A stretch of 64,000 nt of DNA from Erysipelothrix sp. HDW6C (GCF_011299615.1 NZ_CP049861.1:1240001-1304000), one strand, 5' to 3'. Shown: positions 19,107 to 28,201, counted from the first letter of the stretch. The notes: generated by a model not told the origin, from the letters alone. A program made the numbers and translations.

Positions 19107-20100
19107 ATTGAATCAATGAAGGCATGTGTTTTTGGATGGCAATAGGAGATGCAATGGGATATGCCTTTGCATTTGATCGTTTGATAGACCTGCAATCAAT
19201 TAATGATGGGGAGAGGCTCTCTTTTAGGTATATACGAAGGATGGGGGATTTTGTTGTGTCGGATGATACTCAAATGTCACTCTTTACATTCTCGGGGATT
19301 ATGGATCATCCCGAATCGCCCTTTGCTTCAATTTATCAATCCTATCTTGATTGGGATTGGACACTGCTGAAAGTTATTAACACGCGAACACAAATAACGC
19401 ATAACAATAAATCGTGGTTGCTTGAAGAATCAAGAATGATTGTGAGCAGGGCTCCGGGCATTACATGCATGAATGCTTTGGGGTCAGGAGTCATGGGGAC
19501 TATTGAAAATCGAATCAATGATAGCAAAGGGTGTGGTTGTGTGATGAGGATTGCGCCCATAGCCCTCTACTATTCCCATGATACAACCTATAGTATTCAC
19601 GAGATAAGTACACTTTGTGTTTGTGCTTCAGCAATCACGCATGGTCATGATTTGAGCATGCTTGCTTCCTATCATCTAGGATCACTTCTTGCACGTATGG
19701 TTCGTGTGCCATAGAAAGAGCTCGCACTCGTTGTTCAAGAAGCTGTGGATGCTACTGAAAATGGTTTTGAGAGTGCGTCGTGGTTAGAATATAGAGATTT
19801 ACTGCGCAATGCTATTGCTGCATCGGGAAACCAAGAAGATGATATTATTAATAAATCGAAACTGGGAGAGGGTGGGTTGCCGAAGAAGCAATCGCAATCT
19901 ATGTTGCACTGCGGTATCAAGACGATATTATCTCAGCCTATGAAGTGGCGATTTATCATGATGAAGACGGTGATTCTACAGGTTCCATTTTGGGCAATAT
20001 CCTTGGAACTTATTTATCGTTTGAAGCACTCCCGAAGGCAATGGTTGCAGCATTGGATATTGGGGACATCACCGAGCGTCTCATTAATGATGCACCCTAA
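19107..20100 (+). pseudogene. ADP-ribosylglycohydrolase (DraG-like) pseudogene
   Basis: Remnants of one gene in three reading segments. MKACVFG (from ATG 19116) must shift by one base at about 19135 to continue as MAIGDAMGYAF, the family's metal-site start. The frame then runs through GDFVVSDDTQMSLFT to an in-frame TAG at 19712. It continues in the same frame to GEG at 19865-19872, where a one-base deletion displaces WVAEEAIAIYVALRYQDD and the conserved DGDSTGSILGNILGTYL. Sequence after each lesion is well kept, so decay is recent. Functional members remove ADP-ribose from proteins or metabolites. A sequencing error in all three places is unlikely. Confidence 0.85.
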
Positions 20101-20102
20101 GA

Positions 20103-20140
20103 AAAAGAGACACCCGCTACTTATAGAGTGTCGCTTTTCT
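20103..20140. terminator. Bidirectional terminator between pseudogene and vanZ-like gene
   Basis: GACACCC / GAGTGTC stem flanked by AAAAAGA on one side and GCTTTTC on the other, so T runs occur on both transcripts. Confidence 0.75.
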
Positions 20141-20147
20141 GTTTCAG

Positions 20148-21188
20148 TTAAGGTTTTGGTATAAATTCAATGCGACCGCGACCTATTTTCACAAAACGTG
20201 AATTGTTGGTTTCAGTCACAAAGTAATACCGTGAGCTGGCATGCCGTGTTTTCCACGATACGCTAAAATCACAGGAATTACCGCTTTCTTGACCAGGCTC
20301 GAGAATCAATTGACAGGTTGGTATTTTTCCATAAGAAATATCAAAAACCAGATACTTCTCAAATAATGAAATTGTAGGTGTTGTTGCTGTGACCTCAGAG
20401 AGTTCAGTTCGTTTTTGAGAATCAAACGTCCCACTCAATGTGACGGTGCCAGCCTCAAAAGACTGAAACCTCCCGAAATCCTTACCCGATGTACGCAAAC
20501 CGCGCTGTTTTAGGTTGTAATCATAGTCATCGGCGAACACATTTGCAAAGCTTGCGATAAAGACGAATGCAGAAATAAAAGAGAGACAAAGGACGACGAT
20601 GCGTCGCTTGAAGAGTTCATGGCGATCTGTGAAGCGAAAGAGTCTTTGTACAACAATTATAAATAGACTGTAGCCAACCATGCCGCCGAGCGTATTCGTG
20701 ATAATGTCGGTTACATCGAAATAACGAATGATGGCACCAGTACTCAACGAGAGAAGCAGTTGAAGGCATTCAATTGTGGCTGAAAATATAAAAGAGGCAA
20801 TCGTTGTTCGTTTAAAGTTGAATCGATTTGAGATAGCTGGGAGAAAGATTCCAAAAGGGGCCATCATCAAAATATTAAGCAAAGGTTCCTTCAAGTCTTT
20901 TAAAGCGGTAATGTTAGAAAATGGAACAAGATTTATTGGCTGTAAATAAGGATTATCGATGGGGAAATTGACTTTGATATCCAATAAAGCGATAGGATTT
21001 AGCGGCAAAGGGAAAAATGTTAAATCGATGATTTTAAAAGTGTATACAGCAAATAGTAATATCAATAGTCTGCGTTTAAAATCGATTTTTCGAGTAAAGA
21101 AGAGTAAAATAAGCATAAATAAAATGTAGAGAAAGAAACCTGAGTTTAAGAATACTGCATATTGGTTGTCTAGAATTGTTTGTAACAT
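20148..21188 (-). CDS. VanZ-like family membrane protein
   Basis: 346 residues. Five or six membrane segments lie in the first ~210 residues, with VanZ hallmarks INLVPFSNI, LNILMMAPFGIFLP, SATIECLQLLLS and RYFDVTDIITNTLGGMVGYS. The last ~130 residues are an extracytoplasmic beta-rich extension (TSGKDFGRFQSFEAGTVTLSG) after another membrane helix, which most VanZ proteins lack. VanZ confers low teicoplanin resistance in enterococci; chromosomal relatives have unknown envelope roles. Start ATG 21188 has an AGGTGG SD. Divergent from the RpiR regulator. Confidence 0.88.
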   Translation of the reverse strand: MLQTILDNQYAVFLNSGFFLYILFMLILLFFTRKIDFKRRLLILLFAVYTFKIIDLTFFPLPLNPIALLDIKVNFPIDNPYLQPINLVPFSNITALKDLKEPLLNILMMAPFGIFLPAISNRFNFKRTTIASFIFSATIECLQLLLSLSTGAIIRYFDVTDIITNTLGGMVGYSLFIIVVQRLFRFTDRHELFKRRIVVLCLSFISAFVFIASFANVFADDYDYNLKQRGLRTSGKDFGRFQSFEAGTVTLSGTFDSQKRTELSEVTATTPTISLFEKYLVFDISYGKIPTCQLILEPGQESGNSCDFSVSWKTRHASSRYYFVTETNNSRFVKIGRGRIEFIPKP

Positions 21189-21297
21189 AGTGCCACCTCT
21201 TAAGGAAAGTATATATGATGATTGAATTATTGCAAATTGTAAATCGAAAAATATAATGATACTATGATAGAAAGAAATCCCTAAGATGAGGTAAACA

Positions 21298-22128
21298 ATG
21301 AGAAAACAAATGCGTGTATTGGATGCTCTTGAGAATTATCGTGATGAGTATACAATGACAGAAATTAAACTTGTAGATTTTATCATTAAAAACCCACAAA
21401 AAGTAGTGGGAATGTCAATACAATCACTGGCAGAGCAGGCAGATTCTAGTCCATCTGCTGTGAGTCGTCTTTGCAAGAAGATTGGAGTAGAAAGTTTTCA
21501 AACCTTCAAAGTGATGTTGTCGAGTGAACTTGCGAAACATAGTTATAAGTCGGCGGATGAACTCCTTGACATATCGAAGCCGCAAGAAGCAAAAAATGAA
21601 CTATTGCGTTCAGCATTTATGGCGATGAATCAAACTACGCAAGATTTGGAACAAAATGAACTGGATGCTCTTGCAGTTGTGATTCATAAATCGAAAGTAG
21701 TTTTCGTATGTGGTGATGGATTCTCATCATTAGCCGCTGATAATATAGTGCAGAAGTGGGCACGTCTTGGGAAAGTAGTGTTTACGGTGCATGATCATGG
21801 TGTTGACCGTGTTAATATGTACTCTCATCGAGAGGATGCCATTTTCATTGCGGTTTCAAATTCAGGAAATTCTTCTAAAATTTTGGAACTCTTACTTTTT
21901 GCTAAGAGCATTGGATTTAAAACAATGGGTATTACACGTCGTGGTGAAAGTCGTATTGCGCGAAATAGTGATTATAACTTGTACACCGCTCCGGTTAGTG
22001 TTGAGCCTACGGCGTTAACCAACTCTGTCTATGCACAATTTATGGCGATTGACTTATTATACAGTACGTACGTAACTAAATATAATCTACTTGATCATCT
22101 CGTTCTTTCTGATCGTTATCAAAAGTAA
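21298..22128 (+). CDS. MurR/RpiR-family transcriptional regulator
   Basis: 276 residues. The N-terminal HTH_6 domain (about 10-85: FIIKNPQKVVGMSIQSLAEQ, then SPSAVSRLCKKIGVESFQTFK) is followed by a SIS sugar-phosphate isomerase domain (about 115-250), with FVCGDGFSSLAADNIVQKW and the sugar-phosphate loop FIAVSNSGNSSKILELL. It likely senses an amino-sugar phosphate. The target genes are not adjacent; the amino-sugar-acid operon at 34508 or the PTS genes would be plausible but unproven. Monocistronic. Confidence 0.92.
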   Translation: MRKQMRVLDALENYRDEYTMTEIKLVDFIIKNPQKVVGMSIQSLAEQADSSPSAVSRLCKKIGVESFQTFKVMLSSELAKHSYKSADELLDISKPQEAKNELLRSAFMAMNQTTQDLEQNELDALAVVIHKSKVVFVCGDGFSSLAADNIVQKWARLGKVVFTVHDHGVDRVNMYSHREDAIFIAVSNSGNSSKILELLLFAKSIGFKTMGITRRGESRIARNSDYNLYTAPVSVEPTALTNSVYAQFMAIDLLYSTYVTKYNLLDHLVLSDRYQK

Positions 22129-22160
22129 CACCAAACATAAGGTTCGGTGTTACTTTTTTA
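22121..22160. terminator. Bidirectional terminator between rpiR-like and yegP-like genes
   Basis: AAAGTAACACC / GGTGTTACTTT stem with TTTTTT on the + side. The complement has ACTTTTGAT, so it may stop both transcripts. Confidence 0.85.
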
Positions 22161-22346
22161 GTCTTCGTCTGTAAGGTCTTGAACTTCAGTTTCAGGGCTT
22201 AATCCAGCCTTGATTGACTCTATTGTTTTCTTTGCTGATGCTTTTGTTGTGTACATCTGACTTTGCGCAACCACCTCGTGGTTTCCTGCCTTTAAAACAA
22301 AATAATATGTACCTGCTTTTGCACTTTGCTTTACTTGAAAATACAT
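22158..22346 (-). CDS. YegP-like DUF1508 protein
   Basis: 62 residues, one DUF1508 repeat: MYFQVKQSAKAGTYYFVLKA, then HEVVAQSQMYTTKASAKKTI. This resembles the FxxxKxxxGxYxFxLKAxNxEVIAxSxxYxxKxxAxxGI pattern of YegP. I chose ATG 22346 because AAAGGGG lies nine bases upstream; the ATG at 22355 touches that SD. The function of the family is unknown (often stress-related by annotation). It ends inside the shared terminator. Confidence 0.88.
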   Translation of the reverse strand: MYFQVKQSAKAGTYYFVLKAGNHEVVAQSQMYTTKASAKKTIESIKAGLSPETEVQDLTDED

Positions 22347-22421
22347 ATGTTCCATCCCCTTTCGTTGATATTATTATACCAACTAAAATAGAGTGGGGAA
22401 ACACATATACACTAAGATAAA

Positions 22422-22446
22422 TAAAAAACCGGAAATTAATCCGGTC
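22422..22446 (-). terminator. Intrinsic terminator after tRNA-Leu
   Basis: On the minus strand, ACCGG-ATTAATTT-CCGGT with TTTTTTAT following. Confidence 0.82.
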
Positions 22447-22458
22447 TAAATTTACAAT

Positions 22459-22543
22459 TGGTGCACCAAATAAGATTTGAACTTACACGGGTTGCCCCAC
22501 ACGCCCCTCAAGCGTGCGCGTCTACCGATTCCGCCACTGGTGC
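22459..22543 (-). tRNA. tRNA-Leu (GAG anticodon)
   Basis: 85 bases with encoded CCA and the long variable arm of class II tRNAs. Acceptor GCACCAG pairs with TTGGTGC (one G-T pair); anticodon stem CACGC / GCGTG encloses TTGAGGG, giving GAG. Upstream on the minus strand TTGTAT, 17 bases and TATAAT form a promoter near 22555-22585. Confidence 0.95.
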
Positions 22544-22673
22544 AATTGCTTATGTATTATATCATCACACATGGCGAGATACAAGCCAAAATTTACGTTT
22601 TGTGATATCGAAGTGTGTAAACATTGTTGCGAAATCGTGGAGTGTGATATTATAGGTTTAGTGAGGTGGGTTT

Positions 22674-23201
22674 ATGAGAAAACTATATCTGGTTGTTGAT
22701 GTGCAAAATGATTTTGTTACAGGAAGCCTGGGTTTTAAGAAAGCGGAACGTGTTGTTGCTGCGATAGAGAAAAAACTATTGAATCTAAGGGCGGACGATG
22801 CTTTGATTTTTACTCGAGATACCCATCACGAAGATTATCTACAAACTCAAGAAGGTCTACATTTGCCTGTTGAACATTGTATTAAAGGAACAAAAGGGTG
22901 GGAAATCGTGGATGCATTGCAACCCTATGTGTCGCGTGCAGAACAAATATTCGATAAACCAACATTTGGGTCACACGAACTTGGAGTTTATCTCCATAAC
23001 AATTCGTTTGATGAAATTGAAATAATGGGGCTTGTGTCAAATATTTGTGTTATCTCCAATGCTGTTATCGCAAAGGCAGCACTCCCGGAAGCGCGTATTG
23101 TCGTCGATCGCATGTGTACATCCAGTGCCGATGAAAAACTGGATGCTGAAACAATGAATGTAATGGAAGGATTCCAAGTGGAAATTATTGGGAATATATA
23201 A
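22674..23201 (+). CDS. Isochorismatase-family cysteine hydrolase (nicotinamidase-like)
   Basis: 175 residues. The Asp-Lys-Cys triad is visible as D9 (LVVDVQNDFVTGSLG), K95 (FDKPTFGS) and C125 (GLVSNICVISNAV). DTHHEDY near residue 49 supplies the metal-site Asp and His seen in nicotinamidases. It probably hydrolyses nicotinamide or a related amide. Strong SD GAGGTGGG. It overlaps the following hydrolase gene by one base, so they form an operon. Confidence 0.9.
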   Translation: MRKLYLVVDVQNDFVTGSLGFKKAERVVAAIEKKLLNLRADDALIFTRDTHHEDYLQTQEGLHLPVEHCIKGTKGWEIVDALQPYVSRAEQIFDKPTFGSHELGVYLHNNSFDEIEIMGLVSNICVISNAVIAKAALPEARIVVDRMCTSSADEKLDAETMNVMEGFQVEIIGNI

Positions 23202-24199
23202 TGAAAAAAATTCTGAAAGTTATTGGTATATTTCTTTTGGCGATTGTTGTGTTGATCACGTCATTGGGGATTTTTGCTTATTTTAGTGCCTATCCGACAT
23301 CAATGCTCATTCGAAAATTATTTGAAGGCGGTATTGCAGTTGAACCAACGAATTATGCAGAAATTGTTGAAAAAGTCGATATTACGCTTGATTTAAGCTA
23401 TGACTCAACTGAAAAATCAAACACGTTTGATTTAATCAAACCCAAGAATGCTACAGGGAAAGAACCGTTGATCATTTGGGTTCATGGTGGTGCTTTTGTT
23501 GGGGGTGATAAGCAAGATGTTCTTGAGTATGCAGTGCAAATTGCAGCTGAAGGTTTCGCAGTGGCGAGTATGAATTATCGCTTGGCTCCAGAAGCAACGT
23601 TTCCCTCGCCGCTGAATCAATTGGGTGAGATGTATCAATATATTATTGGTAATGAAAAAACGTTGGGTGTCAGTGCTGATACATTAATTCTTGCTGGCGA
23701 TTCTGCCGGAGCGCACATTGTGTCCCAATTTGTTATGGTTCAAAATGATCCAGCTTATGCAAATCAGCTCAATCTGTCACCGGTTATGGAAAAAGGTAAC
23801 GTTGCGGGAATGGTGTTGTTATGTGGTCCTTATGATTTACAAGGCCTTGCAACCATGATGGGCGATTCGTGGATTATGAATTTCTTTGCAGAACGTCTTG
23901 CGTGGGCATACCTTGGCGATAAGACATGGCGTACCAATGGTATGCTGGATAAAATGTCTATCATACCCCACGTAACAAAAGATTTTCCAACCAGTTTCAT
24001 TTCCGATGGAAATAAAGGAACCTTTACAGAGGATGGTATGGCACTTCGGGATCGCTTACGCGAGTTGGGAGTACCTGTGACGGATGCATTCTATGATATT
24101 AGTGTTGAAGAGTTGCAACATGAGTATCAATTCAAGATGGATTTGGAATCATCACAAAAGACAATGACGAAGTTAATTGCATTTCTGAAAGGGATATAG
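23201..24199 (+). CDS. Membrane-anchored alpha/beta hydrolase (esterase, HSL-like)
   Basis: 332 residues. An N-terminal membrane helix (about 4-27) tethers the enzyme with its catalytic domain outside. The oxyanion motif IWVHGGAFVGGDKQD and the nucleophile elbow LILAGDSAGAHIVSQF place it with hormone-sensitive-lipase-type esterases. The late acid is probably the Asp in the FISDGNKG segment and the His in EELQHEYQF. It is co-transcribed with the isochorismatase-like gene and ends at an intrinsic terminator. Substrate unknown. Confidence 0.88.
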   Translation: MKKILKVIGIFLLAIVVLITSLGIFAYFSAYPTSMLIRKLFEGGIAVEPTNYAEIVEKVDITLDLSYDSTEKSNTFDLIKPKNATGKEPLIIWVHGGAFVGGDKQDVLEYAVQIAAEGFAVASMNYRLAPEATFPSPLNQLGEMYQYIIGNEKTLGVSADTLILAGDSAGAHIVSQFVMVQNDPAYANQLNLSPVMEKGNVAGMVLLCGPYDLQGLATMMGDSWIMNFFAERLAWAYLGDKTWRTNGMLDKMSIIPHVTKDFPTSFISDGNKGTFTEDGMALRDRLRELGVPVTDAFYDISVEELQHEYQFKMDLESSQKTMTKLIAFLKGI

Positions 24200-24220
24200 T
24201 ACGATACTATGTCCTTTTTT
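24192..24220 (+). terminator. Intrinsic terminator after the alpha/beta hydrolase
   Basis: GGATATAGT-ACGAT-ACTATGTCC hairpin (one G-T pair) with TTTTTT. Confidence 0.88.
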
Positions 24221-24269
24221 AATGCATGAGTGGTGATGTCATGCTATAATAAGACAAAGCGAGGATTTT

Positions 24270-24746
24270 ATGAAAAAGTTATTAAGCATATTGAGTTTAG
24301 CTGTCATCGCAGTAGATTTATGGTCAAAAAGTTGGATTGAAAGTACATTGAACTTGGGTGAATCGATGACGATAATCCCTGGTTTTTTTAAGTTACATTA
24401 TATTAGAAACTTTGGAGGAGGTTGGAGTATTCTCGAAGGACATCAATGGATTTTCTTGGTGCTTACACCACTTGTATGTTTGGGATTAATTTACTATTTC
24501 TTTTTCAAAGAGAACGACCCTTTGCATTTGCTGGCAATTGCCGCAATATTTGCTGGGGCAGCGGGTAACTTGTTTGACCGATTGGTCTTTGGTTATGTCC
24601 GTGATATGTTTTCATTCAATATTTTTGGGTATGATTTCCCCGTTTTCAACGTCGCCGATATGGCAGTAGTATTTGGCGTGATGATCGTAATATTTATACT
24701 GATACGCGAAGAAGTGAGGGCGAAACATGAAAAAATTAATGATTGA
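24270..24746 (+). CDS. lspA: Lipoprotein signal peptidase II
   Basis: 158 residues, four membrane helices. The aspartic protease pair is D112 (GYVRDMFSFNIF) and D130 (FNVADMAVVFG), together with GAAGNLFDRL and RNFGGGWSIL, all diagnostic. It removes signal peptides from prolipoproteins, such as those predicted at 18595 and 48766. First gene of lspA-rluD-rhomboid-dCMP deaminase; it overlaps rluD by 20 bases. Confidence 0.97.
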   Translation: MKKLLSILSLAVIAVDLWSKSWIESTLNLGESMTIIPGFFKLHYIRNFGGGWSILEGHQWIFLVLTPLVCLGLIYYFFFKENDPLHLLAIAAIFAGAAGNLFDRLVFGYVRDMFSFNIFGYDFPVFNVADMAVVFGVMIVIFILIREEVRAKHEKIND

Positions 24747-25635
24747 TGAACAATTTGAGGGCATGAGACTGGATCAGTACATGGCGTTGGTATTAGAAGA
24801 CTATTCACGAAACGTTATTCAAACGTGGATTGAAGATGGAAAAATAACGGTAAATGATAAAACTGTCAAACGGAATCATCGACTTAAAGAAGAAGATGTC
24901 ATTGCATATGTAATTACTGAGGCAGACACTACCATAACTCCAGTGGCAATGGATTTGGATATTGTTTATGAGGATGATCATATTATGGTTGTCAACAAAC
25001 CAAAAGGTTTGATTGTCCACCCATCGCCATCAACATTGAACCAGCCAACGTTGGTTCATGGCTTGCTAGCACACACAACACAGTTGAGTGATTGTAATGG
25101 AGAATTGCGCCCAGGGATTGTGCATCGAATTGACAAGGATACTTCAGGTCTTCTTGTGGTCGCAAAGACTAATGAAGCACACGAGATTCTTGTGGAAGAT
25201 TTAAAACAACGTAAAATATCAAGAGAATACTTAGCAGTTGTCCACCATCCGTTTCCACATCAAAGTGCGACAGTAGATGCGCCCATTGGTCGTGATCCAC
25301 GCAGTCGTCAACGCATGGCTGTAACGGATAAAAATAGTAAGGAAGCCATTACGCACCTGTTCCTCGTTGAAAAATTCAACGACTACAGTATCTTACGTGC
25401 AAAACTGGATACGGGACGAACACATCAAATTCGTGTTCACTGTAGTTACATCAAGCATCCAATTGTTGGTGATCAAACGTATAGTTATAAGAATACAATG
25501 GACACACAAGGGCAATGCTTGCATGCGTTTAAGCTAAAGCTTAACCATCCAATTACGAAAGAAGTATTGGAGTTTGAATGTGAAATGCCTCAGGTCATGA
25601 AAGATGCGATTGAGGAGATTAGGAGGCTGGATTAG
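24727..25635 (+). CDS. rluD: Ribosomal large-subunit pseudouridine synthase, RluD family
   Basis: 302 residues. An N-terminal S4-like RNA-binding domain (about 10-70: MRLDQYMALVLEDYSRNVIQ) is followed by the synthase domain with the catalytic aspartate D136 in RPGIVHRIDKDTSGLLVVAK. GRTHQIRVHCSYIKHPIVGD is the second conserved block. It isomerises uridines in helix 69 of 23S rRNA in better-studied relatives. Coupled to lspA by a 20-base overlap and to the next gene by TAGTG. Confidence 0.96.
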   Translation: MKKLMIDEQFEGMRLDQYMALVLEDYSRNVIQTWIEDGKITVNDKTVKRNHRLKEEDVIAYVITEADTTITPVAMDLDIVYEDDHIMVVNKPKGLIVHPSPSTLNQPTLVHGLLAHTTQLSDCNGELRPGIVHRIDKDTSGLLVVAKTNEAHEILVEDLKQRKISREYLAVVHHPFPHQSATVDAPIGRDPRSRQRMAVTDKNSKEAITHLFLVEKFNDYSILRAKLDTGRTHQIRVHCSYIKHPIVGDQTYSYKNTMDTQGQCLHAFKLKLNHPITKEVLEFECEMPQVMKDAIEEIRRLD

Positions 25636-26828
25636 TGGATAACAAACAGTACGGAGCTTGGATTATTGAGCTCTCTAATTACTTTATTAAAAATTATGGC
25701 TATCAATTAATAACAATGTCAAAAAATAATGATGAAATATGGATTGTGAATGCAGAAAATAAAACAACGCCAATTATTATGATAACGACCCAACCGACAC
25801 AAAACCTCCAAAGAGATGTTGTCGGAAAGCATCGTGAGTCATTGGCAATTGTATTCAAAACGCAACCAATAGGTCTCAACATATCGGTTAATGCAGAAAG
25901 CCTTTTAATGGATGAGTACAACGTTCTTGTGAGTGAGGGTGTGAAGTCAGACTCTTTAACGCTTTCTCAATTTACGGGCATTTCCAGTGTCTTAAAAAAC
26001 ACAGGAAATCCTGAACGCTCTTTAACACGCGCTGTAATGGACTTGCGAAAGACGATGAATCGCTCGCAAAAGAAAGCACGTTTAAAATTCTTCCCAGGAT
26101 CAACAGCGATTTCTATTGTTGCAGTTGCGATGTTTACGGTTATCTCATTGCTTGCACTTAACGGTATTGAGTATGACTTTGCGGCAATCATGATGGGTGG
26201 CTTCTACAAACGCTTTGTTGTGGATGCTTTTGAGATTTGGAGATTTATAACGTCAGCGTTTGTTCATGTTGATTTATTCCATCTTTTACTCAGTCTCATG
26301 GCATTGCGTAATATGGCTGCGATTTTAGAACCAACGCTCGGATGGAAGAAGTTTGTGACAATATTCTTTAGTGGAATTTTTGTTGGGAATATCTTTCTCT
26401 TTATTGCCGAAGATACCTTGATTGGTATCGGAATGGGCGGCGGATTGTTTGCGCTTTTAGGCGCATTACTTGTCTATCTTTATGAAACACAAGGGTATCG
26501 CAATCCGCGGATTTTGAGTCAGATGACCTCAGTATTCTTTGTAAATATATTCCTAACACTTATTCCCGGTGTTAGTGGCATGTCACTGTTAGGTGGGCTC
26601 TTTATTGGAGTGCTCTTTGGGTTTATGTTTTCACGTCGTAATGACTGGTTGTTATTGCGAAAAGGGTTGCGTATTATGGTTCCAGTATTTGTAATTGCAC
26701 TTGTTGCAGTTATGCTTACACGACGTGTTCCAGCAGTTGAGTCAGCCATTGATAAAGGTGTTATTGCGTCATGGCGCGACCTAGGATTCACGTGGTACAG
26801 TGATCATTTATCAAATCTATTAAAATAG
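25635..26828 (+). CDS. Rhomboid-like membrane protein lacking catalytic residues
   Basis: 397 residues, GTG start overlapping the rluD stop. A soluble N-terminal domain of about 165 residues precedes six or seven membrane helices in rhomboid arrangement, as in Bacillus GluP/YqgP. The scaffold motif HVDLFHLLLS (211-220) is present but the oxyanion Asn is S220. The GxSG serine is Gly268 (GIGMGGGLFALLGA). The catalytic His in xHLGG is Leu318 (SLLGGLFIG). All three active-site positions are changed, so it is predicted to be a non-proteolytic rhomboid that may bind and route membrane clients. Confidence 0.88.
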   Translation: MDNKQYGAWIIELSNYFIKNYGYQLITMSKNNDEIWIVNAENKTTPIIMITTQPTQNLQRDVVGKHRESLAIVFKTQPIGLNISVNAESLLMDEYNVLVSEGVKSDSLTLSQFTGISSVLKNTGNPERSLTRAVMDLRKTMNRSQKKARLKFFPGSTAISIVAVAMFTVISLLALNGIEYDFAAIMMGGFYKRFVVDAFEIWRFITSAFVHVDLFHLLLSLMALRNMAAILEPTLGWKKFVTIFFSGIFVGNIFLFIAEDTLIGIGMGGGLFALLGALLVYLYETQGYRNPRILSQMTSVFFVNIFLTLIPGVSGMSLLGGLFIGVLFGFMFSRRNDWLLLRKGLRIMVPVFVIALVAVMLTRRVPAVESAIDKGVIASWRDLGFTWYSDHLSNLLK

Positions 26829-26838
26829 GAGGCATATG

Positions 26839-27318
26839 ATGTCAAAACGTAAAGATGTAATTTCATGGGATGAGTATTTTATGGGACTCGCACATTTATC
26901 GGCAAAACGATCTAAAGATCCATCAACACAAGTGGGTGCTGCGATTGTTGACAATCGCAATAAAATTGTTGGAATTGGGTACAATGGCTTTCCCACAGGT
27001 GTGAGTGATGATGAATTCCCTTGGGAACGTGAAGGTGATTCATTGGAAACAAAATATCTGTATGTCGTTCATGCAGAACTCAATGCAATATTAAATGCAA
27101 CCACATCACTGCATGGTTGCACTATTTACGTATCATTATTCCCTTGCAATGAATGTGCAAAGGCGATTGTTCAAAGTGGTATTCGCGAAATTGTCTATGA
27201 AGATGACAAGTATGCCCACACTGACTCAGTGATTGCTTCAAAACGCATGCTTGATCAAGCTGGAGTCAAACTCAGACAACTCGCACAACCAATTACAGTT
27301 GAGGTTATTCGTCCTTAA
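26839..27318 (+). CDS. comEB: dCMP deaminase (ComEB-like)
   Basis: 159 residues from the second ATG, which is better spaced from AGGAGG than ATG 26836. Zinc-site motifs are VVHAELNAILNAT (HAE) and LFPCNECAKAIVQSG (PCxxC), and RSKDPSTQVGAAIVDN is typical of deoxycytidylate deaminases. It makes dUMP for thymidylate synthesis. Last gene of the lspA operon. Its end overlaps the convergent rnhC gene by 14 bases. Confidence 0.93.
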   Translation: MSKRKDVISWDEYFMGLAHLSAKRSKDPSTQVGAAIVDNRNKIVGIGYNGFPTGVSDDEFPWEREGDSLETKYLYVVHAELNAILNATTSLHGCTIYVSLFPCNECAKAIVQSGIREIVYEDDKYAHTDSVIASKRMLDQAGVKLRQLAQPITVEVIRP

Positions 27319-28201
27319 GGATGCGTTCTGTATTTACAAAGTGAACCTTGGCAACGTCATCAAGCAATGCTGCACCGTGTTGGGCAACAAAATCACGTCC
27401 TGCCTGATCAACATGTGGTCCAGCACCTTTTGGAAAGACAAAATTGAATTTCTCACTGAGCTTATCGAAGTAATCTAAAAAGGCATAGCGCGCTATGATG
27501 GCGCCACAAGCAACAGCAATGAATTTATTCTCAGCTTTTGTCTCAAAACGTAATTGTCGAAAGACTTCGGATTCATTCTTCAGTGCTTTGTAGTAACTCG
27601 CTTCAGGCATGAACTGATCAATCACACATAAGTCAGGCAGTGTATATTTCTTGGCGAGATTGAGGTACGCTTGATTGTGTAGTTTTGCCTTGATAACATT
27701 CATATTCATCGTTTGATGAATGTGATTGTATTTACGGTTATCGAGAACAAGCAAGCTATAATCGAGAACGTCCATGAGAATTGGCGCCAGTGTTCGAACT
27801 TTATCATCTGTCAATTGTTTACTGTCTACGATATCTTTCACAGGTATTTGTTGGTAGTTCTCAACCGATACTATGGCAGCACATACGGTAACGGGTCCAA
27901 AGTAATCTCCAGTTCCGACTTCGTCAGACCCTGCCATGGCAATCTGACCTTGAGGAATGTCATGTGGTGTAGACACTGCTTTCGATGGAGCTGAAACAGA
28001 ATCTGTGTAATTCATAGCGTGAAATTCGGCAGCTTCGCCTTGAAAAACAACTTTACCACTGGTATAAGCTGTTATGGATACATCCGTTCCTTTGATTTGA
28101 AACTCAGTATACTGAATGTCATAACGAATTGGATACTTTTGGTATCGCTTCTTTAATTCAGCGATTTGATTTTTGGTTAATTTTACGGTTATAGTTGTCA
28201 T
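27305..28201 (-). CDS. rnhC: Ribonuclease HIII
   Basis: 298 residues. An N-terminal ~85-residue substrate-binding domain of TBP-like fold, typical of RNase HIII, is followed by the type 2 RNase H domain with MAGSDEVGTGDYFGPVTVCA (the DE of the active site) and KDIVDSKQLTD. It removes RNA from RNA/DNA hybrids. Transcribed toward comEB with a 14-base tail overlap and divergent from cvpA. Confidence 0.96.
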   Translation of the reverse strand: MTTITVKLTKNQIAELKKRYQKYPIRYDIQYTEFQIKGTDVSITAYTSGKVVFQGEAAEFHAMNYTDSVSAPSKAVSTPHDIPQGQIAMAGSDEVGTGDYFGPVTVCAAIVSVENYQQIPVKDIVDSKQLTDDKVRTLAPILMDVLDYSLLVLDNRKYNHIHQTMNMNVIKAKLHNQAYLNLAKKYTLPDLCVIDQFMPEASYYKALKNESEVFRQLRFETKAENKFIAVACGAIIARYAFLDYFDKLSEKFNFVFPKGAGPHVDQAGRDFVAQHGAALLDDVAKVHFVNTERILKDE

